From an uncultured Eubacteriales bacterium (GTDB lineage: Bacteria > Bacillota > Clostridia > Christensenellales > Aristaeellaceae), in contig OMZY01000004.1 in NCBI GenBank assembly GCA_900315675.1, forward strand, positions 1-64,000: 64,000 nucleotides of DNA, given 5' to 3'. A program made the translations under genes and the position numbers. Every line of letters begins with the position of its first letter. The first letter of the stretch is position 1. Positions 59,742 to 64,000 of the stretch are shown piece after piece. A model generated the notes under the pieces. That model had not been told where the DNA came from and made no database searches. It saw only the letters and a program-made list of their open reading frames with translations.

Positions 59742-60863
59742 TTATTCTTCTTCGTCCGGTTCGCTGCTGATGGGCAGACAATCCAGTACGGACAAGGCTT
59801 CCGCGAAATGACTGAAAAGAGTATAGAAACGGAAAATACCGCGCATCGGAGGCTGTTCCCTGAAGACGTCACCGACGCCGGAAATCTGATCCTTCAGGAA
59901 CGGGATGCACTTCTGACGGAGGGCATCATCCAGGATATTTGACTGCAGTTCGTAAAGATCAATCAGGAAGCAAAGGTCATCCGGTTCAGGCGCACGGCCG
60001 TTGTTTTTACCGCATTCGGTACAAATATCACCGGAATACAGGCGCTTACATTTCCGGCAGTACAGGAGATGATCCGGAAGCTTCTTCTGTTCCGGAAGAT
60101 CCGGCTGTGCTGTTTGTTCCGGCTGCACCTGAGGTTCATCCTGAACAGGCTGCAGGGGACGTGTAACAGATTCTTCCTGTACGGTGAAGAGATCCTCTCC
60201 GCGGAACAATGCCTGCAGTTCCTCCTTAAGCTGGGGGACATCCGCAGGGGCAATCCTGCCGCCGGCTTCTTTCTTTTTTAGCTGAGAGAGAACGGTATCG
60301 ATTTCCGGGTATTCATCCCTGAATTCTTCATAGGAAGTCCAGATGCCGAAGATTTTCCGGACGGTTTTCGCATCTTCAATATCTTCCAGGAAGAGATCCT
60401 CCTGCAGGGGCTTTCCGGAGGCGCGTCTGGCGGACAGCAGCCCGATACGGGCATCCCGTCCGGCAGGGGTTTCGTAGAGCAGGTATTTCCTGTTTTCAGG
60501 CATGGGGGTTTCGTTTTCCTCCTTCGGAGTCCTGAAAACATTGGCATGGTAGCAGTCTTCACAGACATGGAGGGTTCTGGTTTTGCCATGTTCGGTTGTC
60601 ACCACAGGAATCAGGGTGTCCGTCGGCATATCGCAAAGCTCACACTTTTTTTCATCTTCCCCGGAACTGCCGGCGGCCTCCTCCGCTTTGAGTTTCCTGT
60701 AACGGATGAAGAGCCTGATGATACCGACAATGAGACAGACGCCGCTTGCGACAGGAGAAAATAAAGCGCAAAGCAGAGCCAGAAGGATGAGAAGAATTTC
60801 GAAAAGCGTCCAGCTGTTCAAATCGTCTTTTTTCACAGGATTTCTGTTATGATCATAGGACAT
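59742..60863 (-). CDS. Membrane protein with two zinc-ribbon regions
   Basis: A 373-residue protein. Two membrane helices lie near the N-terminus (about residues 18-55, FEILLILLALLCALF and VCLIVGIIRLFIRY). A CELC ... CEDC pair (about 73-105) and a CRKC ... CTEC pair (about 280-297) suggest two zinc ribbons. A long Gln/Pro/Glu-rich linker (VQDEPQVQPEQTAQPDLPEQ) lies between. The function is unknown. The ribosome site (AAAGGGGTG) lies in the 3' arm of a hairpin upstream. Confidence 0.7.
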   Translation of the reverse strand: MSYDHNRNPVKKDDLNSWTLFEILLILLALLCALFSPVASGVCLIVGIIRLFIRYRKLKAEEAAGSSGEDEKKCELCDMPTDTLIPVVTTEHGKTRTLHVCEDCYHANVFRTPKEENETPMPENRKYLLYETPAGRDARIGLLSARRASGKPLQEDLFLEDIEDAKTVRKIFGIWTSYEEFRDEYPEIDTVLSQLKKKEAGGRIAPADVPQLKEELQALFRGEDLFTVQEESVTRPLQPVQDEPQVQPEQTAQPDLPEQKKLPDHLLYCRKCKRLYSGDICTECGKNNGRAPEPDDLCFLIDLYELQSNILDDALRQKCIPFLKDQISGVGDVFREQPPMRGIFRFYTLFSHFAEALSVLDCLPISSEPDEEE

Positions 60864-60868
60864 AAACA

Positions 60869-60909
60869 AAACACCCCTTTCTGTATACAATATAGCAGAA
60901 GGGGTGTTT
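60869..60909 (-). terminator. Hairpin combining terminator and ribosome site
   Basis: AAACACCCCTT(T)CTG and CAGAAGGGGTGTTT (plus-strand arms) form a stem. On the minus strand TTTTGTTT follows, so it can end the Nudix transcript; its 3' arm carries the ribosome site of the zinc-ribbon gene. Confidence 0.7.
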
Positions 60910-60918
60910 CATTGTCAT
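60889..60918 (-). promoter_or_regulatory. Promoter inside the hairpin
   Basis: On the minus strand ATGACA (60918-60913), an 18-base spacer and TATATT (60894-60889) with a TGC extension. Transcripts starting here lack the 5' arm of the hairpin, so they escape both termination and ribosome-site masking. Confidence 0.6.
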
Positions 60919-60946
60919 TACAGGGAAGTAAAAATCATGTAAATTT

Positions 60947-61456
60947 TCACATGAAGCAGTTTTCCGGATGACGAATCCGGTCCTCCAGCGCCTTCAGGGC
61001 GGTATATTCACGCAGATAGATGCCCCGACGCATTTCATCGGTATCCGTGTAGTCGGCATGCGTTCCGAAAATCCCGATGATCTCATCCAGGGGAAGCCAT
61101 CGGGGTTCCATGCCGACGCCCTGTTCCCGGGCGGTCAGCTTTATTTCCGTTTGTCCAGTGACCGTCCCAAAGAAATAACGGCTGATGTATTTCCAGTCCT
61201 CGTAGAATTCATCCATTTCCAGCACGCATTCTGAAGGGGAAACCAGAAAACCGGTTTCCTCAGCCAACTCCCTGGTACAGCATTCACGTTCATCTTCGCC
61301 CTCTTCAAGCCCGCCGCCGGGAATCATATACTGACCGGTCCGGGTTTCATAGGAAAGAAGAACACAACCATCCTTTATTATGATTCCCCTGCAGGCTATA
61401 CGGGAATTCTCCCAATGACCGAAATAGTTATTTCCGAAAATCTCCAAGGTTTTCAT
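60947..61456 (-). CDS. Nudix hydrolase
   Basis: A 169-residue Nudix enzyme. The box is GGGLEEGEDERECCTRELAEETGF in two parts (GGGLEEGE, then RELAEETG), with a preceding QYMIP strand. The start at 61456 is set by AGGAG five bases upstream. It is part of a minus-strand run of Nudix, GNAT and kinase genes. Confidence 0.92.
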   Translation of the reverse strand: MKTLEIFGNNYFGHWENSRIACRGIIIKDGCVLLSYETRTGQYMIPGGGLEEGEDERECCTRELAEETGFLVSPSECVLEMDEFYEDWKYISRYFFGTVTGQTEIKLTAREQGVGMEPRWLPLDEIIGIFGTHADYTDTDEMRRGIYLREYTALKALEDRIRHPENCFM

Positions 61457-61481
61457 AAAATCTCCTAAAAACAGTCTTTGT

Positions 61482-61955
61482 TTATTGTTTGCTGCTTTTC
61501 CCATGCAGCACAAATACCTGATTGGGATAACCGAATTCCACGGTCAGTTCAGCTTCACAGAAACCATACTTCCTGTATAAGGCATGGGGAGCAATTCCTT
61601 TTTCATCGTCTTCCCGGAAGGTGGATACCGTAATATCCCGACTCCTGTCCATTTCTCCCAGGGCTTTTTCCAGCAGTCCGGAGGCAATTCCGTTCCTGCG
61701 GAATTCAGGCGAGACCGCCAGGCAGCAAATCATATTGCGGTTCCTGGAAAACAGCAGTACACCGGCAATCTGATCTTTGACTTTAACACACAGAGCCTGT
61801 TCTTTGCCCATAAACTTCAGGACAGTCTGACGGTGTTCCTCCAGTGCTTCTTCAGTCTCCAGTCCGGGAAAATTGCTCCGTACGAGGCGGACAAGATCCA
61901 TCCACAGATCAATATCCGCAGGGGTGCCGTATTCCGCTTTCAACATGATATTCAT
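61482..61955 (-). CDS. GNAT acetyltransferase
   Basis: A 157-residue acetyltransferase with the acetyl-CoA loop FRRNGIASGLLEKAL (about residues 87-101) after MICCLAVSPE, and a C-terminal ALYRKYGFCEAE. AAGGAG precedes the ATG. It follows a Nudix gene 26 bases upstream and precedes another 25 bases downstream, so the run is probably one operon. Confidence 0.92.
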   Translation of the reverse strand: MNIMLKAEYGTPADIDLWMDLVRLVRSNFPGLETEEALEEHRQTVLKFMGKEQALCVKVKDQIAGVLLFSRNRNMICCLAVSPEFRRNGIASGLLEKALGEMDRSRDITVSTFREDDEKGIAPHALYRKYGFCEAELTVEFGYPNQVFVLHGKSSKQ

Positions 61956-61981
61956 GCAGTCTCCTTCTATGATACAGATGA

Positions 61982-62416
61982 TTACAGGATACCCCGACGC
62001 TGTGCTTCTGCCATGAGTTTCGGCTGGATCAGGGGATAGGTCCAGTTTTCAACCGGTTCATCCGCCAGGACAATCTTCTCGATTTCGCTGTGCAGTTCTT
62101 CTTCAAAACGCTGAATATCGGCACAGCAGATCAAACCGAAGGTTTTCCGGCCATCAAAGTATTCCGGCGCGGTAACAGAGTAGACGAAGGCTGGTGAGAG
62201 GCTGAATTCCAGTGCACCGGTTTCCTCATACAGCTCGCGGCGGGCTGTTTCAATAATTGCTTCGCCAGGTTCCCTGTGCCCTCCCGGGATTTCGTAAGTG
62301 CTGCGGTCCTTGTGCTTGCAGAAGACCCATTTCCCGTTGCTCCGCGCGATGATGACGGCGAACTTCAGCAGCGCGTCATCCACTTTTTCTTTGTCATAGA
62401 ATCTGACTTCAACCAT
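61982..62416 (-). CDS. Nudix hydrolase
   Basis: A 144-residue Nudix protein. The box is GGHREPGEAIIETARRELYE followed by ETGA, with an EIP strand before it. It lies in the same minus-strand run, 25 bases after the kinase-like gene. The substrate is unknown; similar proteins are often annotated as mutator-type (8-oxo-dGTP) hydrolases without proof. Confidence 0.92.
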   Translation of the reverse strand: MVEVRFYDKEKVDDALLKFAVIIARSNGKWVFCKHKDRSTYEIPGGHREPGEAIIETARRELYEETGALEFSLSPAFVYSVTAPEYFDGRKTFGLICCADIQRFEEELHSEIEKIVLADEPVENWTYPLIQPKLMAEAQRRGIL

Positions 62417-62441
62417 TCTTTTTTGTTTCCATTTCTTCAGA

Positions 62442-62930
62442 TTAGCGTTTCAGAATCAAATCCGCGATACGTTCAGGCGATAACCCGGCGGTATCGAGCG
62501 TGTTTTCCATGGCGGCAAAAGCGGGCAGGGAAGAAAGGCTGACCTTCAGCCATTCATTCGTCCGCCATTCACAGGTATGATCATTTTCCCAACGGCAGAG
62601 CAGGTTTTCCCGGTCACAAACCAGCGTCACATTCCTTATTTCTGCATGCAGGGCGATGAGCCCCTCCGTAAGGCTTTGGAGAACCCAGGGATCATCCATG
62701 AGCCAGACCAGCACGATCATTTTACAGGCAGAGCATTTCATGTAGTTGCCAATCATGTGCAGGATGTTATCGACTGCCATGGCTTTTGTTTCCCGGCTGC
62801 CGACAAAGGGATGGAGATCCATACACCAGTCCCCGTCAATAAAGGCAGTCCCGGGGCACTTTTCTGCAATCAACTTGCCGACAGTGGTTTTTCCAACGCC
62901 CATCGGCCCGTTCAGAATAATGACTTTCAT
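62442..62930 (-). CDS. P-loop nucleotide kinase-like protein
   Basis: A 162-residue AAA_33/shikimate-kinase-fold protein. Walker A is LNGPMGVGKTTVGK (about residues 6-19), then FIDGDWCMDL, a lid region near RWENDHTCEWR and a hydrophobic core. It probably phosphorylates a small metabolite. The start at 62930 follows GTGGAG; an upstream ATG six codons earlier has no better site. Confidence 0.85.
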   Translation of the reverse strand: MKVIILNGPMGVGKTTVGKLIAEKCPGTAFIDGDWCMDLHPFVGSRETKAMAVDNILHMIGNYMKCSACKMIVLVWLMDDPWVLQSLTEGLIALHAEIRNVTLVCDRENLLCRWENDHTCEWRTNEWLKVSLSSLPAFAAMENTLDTAGLSPERIADLILKR

Positions 62931-62954
62931 AATTGCTCCACGCCTCAAAATGAA

Positions 62955-63602
62955 TCAGAACAGCGAAAGGAAAATGCTGAGAACCATCCAGGCAGCAAGG
63001 GAATAGAAATTACCCTGTTCGTCCCGGCCGGTCCGGAAGATTTCCTGCGCGCGCTGCCGGTCGAGCAGTTCGAACCCGTTGAAAAGTTCGGAGCCTTCCG
63101 CTCCGTCCTGATTCAGGGCGTCCAGGCTGTTCAGGGTGAGCTCTGCACAGAGGAATGCGTTGCTTTCATCCGTCATTCCCGGGGAAGAAAAAGCGCAGGG
63201 ATTCAGGACGTAGACTTTATCGGTTTCCTTTACCGTGAGGCCTGTTTCCTCCCGGATTTCCCGGATTGCAGCGCTTACCAGGGGATCGGGGCCTGACTGA
63301 TCCTCCGGATCCAGCAGGCCTGCTACCGGACTGAGCAGGAACTGGCCGACGGGATAGCGGTATTCATAAGACATCAGGAGCCGGGTTTCATTGCCGGGCA
63401 GGTGCAGGATGACAGCAATGGTGACGGCATCCGGCAGCATACTCCGGAATTCAGCGTCATTTTTTTTCAGGACGAGGCTGTCTTTGCTGCGGCGCGTGGC
63501 TTCGTAATAATGCCTGCCCTCCGTATACTGCAGATCGAACATGTTCAGGAAACGTGATTCATACAGCGTTTCGATACGATCCTTATTGATTTCCCGGTTC
63601 AT
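62955..63602 (-). CDS. Nudix hydrolase (ADP-sugar pyrophosphatase-like)
   Basis: A 215-residue Nudix enzyme with an N-terminal beta domain as in ADP-ribose pyrophosphatases (LYESRFLNMFDLQYTEGRHY). The box is partly degenerate: AGLLDPEDQSGPDPL, then AAIREIREETGL. AAAGGAG precedes the ATG at 63602. It begins the Nudix/GNAT/kinase run on the minus strand. Confidence 0.9.
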   Translation of the reverse strand: MNREINKDRIETLYESRFLNMFDLQYTEGRHYYEATRRSKDSLVLKKNDAEFRSMLPDAVTIAVILHLPGNETRLLMSYEYRYPVGQFLLSPVAGLLDPEDQSGPDPLVSAAIREIREETGLTVKETDKVYVLNPCAFSSPGMTDESNAFLCAELTLNSLDALNQDGAEGSELFNGFELLDRQRAQEIFRTGRDEQGNFYSLAAWMVLSIFLSLF

Positions 63603-63730
63603 CAGAAAAGACTCCTTTCCAGAAGGCGGTTGTGAATCTTCAGCCATTAATCAAAATCTGACTGAGTGAGAATGATATCCAGGGTACCAGTTGATTTTTA
63701 TTGAGATGTATCCTACCTGATTTATGCAGA

Positions 63731-64000
63731 TCAGCCGAGGATCTTTCCCATATAGTATTCATCGACATAACTGCCGTTCACCAGCATGGACTTGGGCCGG
63801 ACGCCTTCCACGCTGAACCCCTGTTTTTCATACAGAGTTTTCGCATGGATGTTATTGCATTCAACGGTCAGTTCCAGGCGGACGATATCATTTTTCCGGG
63901 CCCAGTCATCCACCAGACGGAAAAAGGCGGTTCCGATGCCCTGGTGCCGGTAGGTCAGGCGCACACCAATGACAATATAAGCAGTATGAGCGATACGGTT
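63731..64000 (-). CDS. GNAT acetyltransferase, 5' part outside the window
   Basis: The last 90 residues of an acetyltransferase. The acetyl-CoA loop YRHQGIGTAFF and the NNIHAKTLYEKQGF motif are present. The frame stays open to the right edge with family-like sequence (AYIVIGVRLT), so the gene continues beyond 64000; the internal GTG near 63964 is not the start. Confidence 0.88.
   Translation of the reverse strand, partial: NRIAHTAYIVIGVRLTYRHQGIGTAFFRLVDDWARKNDIVRLELTVECNNIHAKTLYEKQGFSVEGVRPKSMLVNGSYVDEYYMGKILG

Overview
The window looks like chromosomal DNA of a Gram-positive anaerobe of class Clostridia, probably gut- or rumen-associated. The supporting evidence is strong AGGAGG-type ribosome binding sites, frequent GTG/TTG starts, an A-type flavodiiron protein, butyrate kinase, a LUD-domain protein, sugar ABC and GH36 genes, and intrinsic terminators after most units. 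Most genes have moderate GC, except an AT-rich block at about 0.1-1.8 kb. A closer placement cannot be supported from the sequence alone.

Layout. 0-2.4 kb: a broken, AT-rich defence-type remnant (helicase-like tail plus truncated PglZ) joined to an unrelated gene fragment. 2.5-5.1 kb: small genes, a methyltransferase and a small peptide with a double-glycine-type leader. 5.3-11.2 kb: a minus-strand operon (LacI regulator, binding protein, fused permease, ATPase, inositol-monophosphatase-family phosphatase). 11.5-16.5 kb: a truncated ECF sigma factor, repeats, dinB, sfsA and a GH36 alpha-galactosidase. 16.7-29.9 kb: mostly single housekeeping or accessory genes (MscS, flippase-like protein, glycosyltransferase, MFS, LUD, Nudix, nitrilase, YbaK, methyltransferase with a leader-peptide attenuator, ThpR, cation/proton antiporter, flavodiiron protein, MBL hydrolase, GNAT).

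30.2-41.1 kb is an arginine cluster on the minus strand, transcribed argG-argC-GNAT-argJ-argB-argD-carA-carB. It starts from a near-consensus promoter flanked by ArgR-like palindromes. It covers acetylated ornithine synthesis, carbamoyl phosphate supply and argininosuccinate synthesis; argF, argH and argR are not in the window. 41.3-47.8 kb holds secreted LRR and WG-repeat proteins, a phosphodiester glycosidase-domain protein with an Lgt-like membrane partner, an XRE regulator and tRNA-Val(GAC). 47.8-54 kb has a glutamine-amidotransferase-like hydrolase, a polar amino acid ABC operon (probably cystine or a related amino acid, by a shared operator) and an esterase/ATP-grasp pair. 54.1-64 kb has butyrate kinase, a pyridoxamine kinase, HAD and tyrosine phosphatases, YccF, a nucleoside hydrolase, a zinc-ribbon membrane protein and a run of Nudix, GNAT and kinase genes that leaves the window.

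The most notable non-coding patterns are: (1) an erm-like translational attenuator, with a 24-codon leader starting MRMR and competing stems, before a methyltransferase at 24.0-24.97 kb; (2) a dispersed family of 4-5-unit heptanucleotide tracts at gene junctions, several fused to GGCGGA plus a terminator hairpin; (3) a 121-bp tandem repeat that overlaps the end of argB; (4) tRNA T-arm duplications around a nested hairpin.
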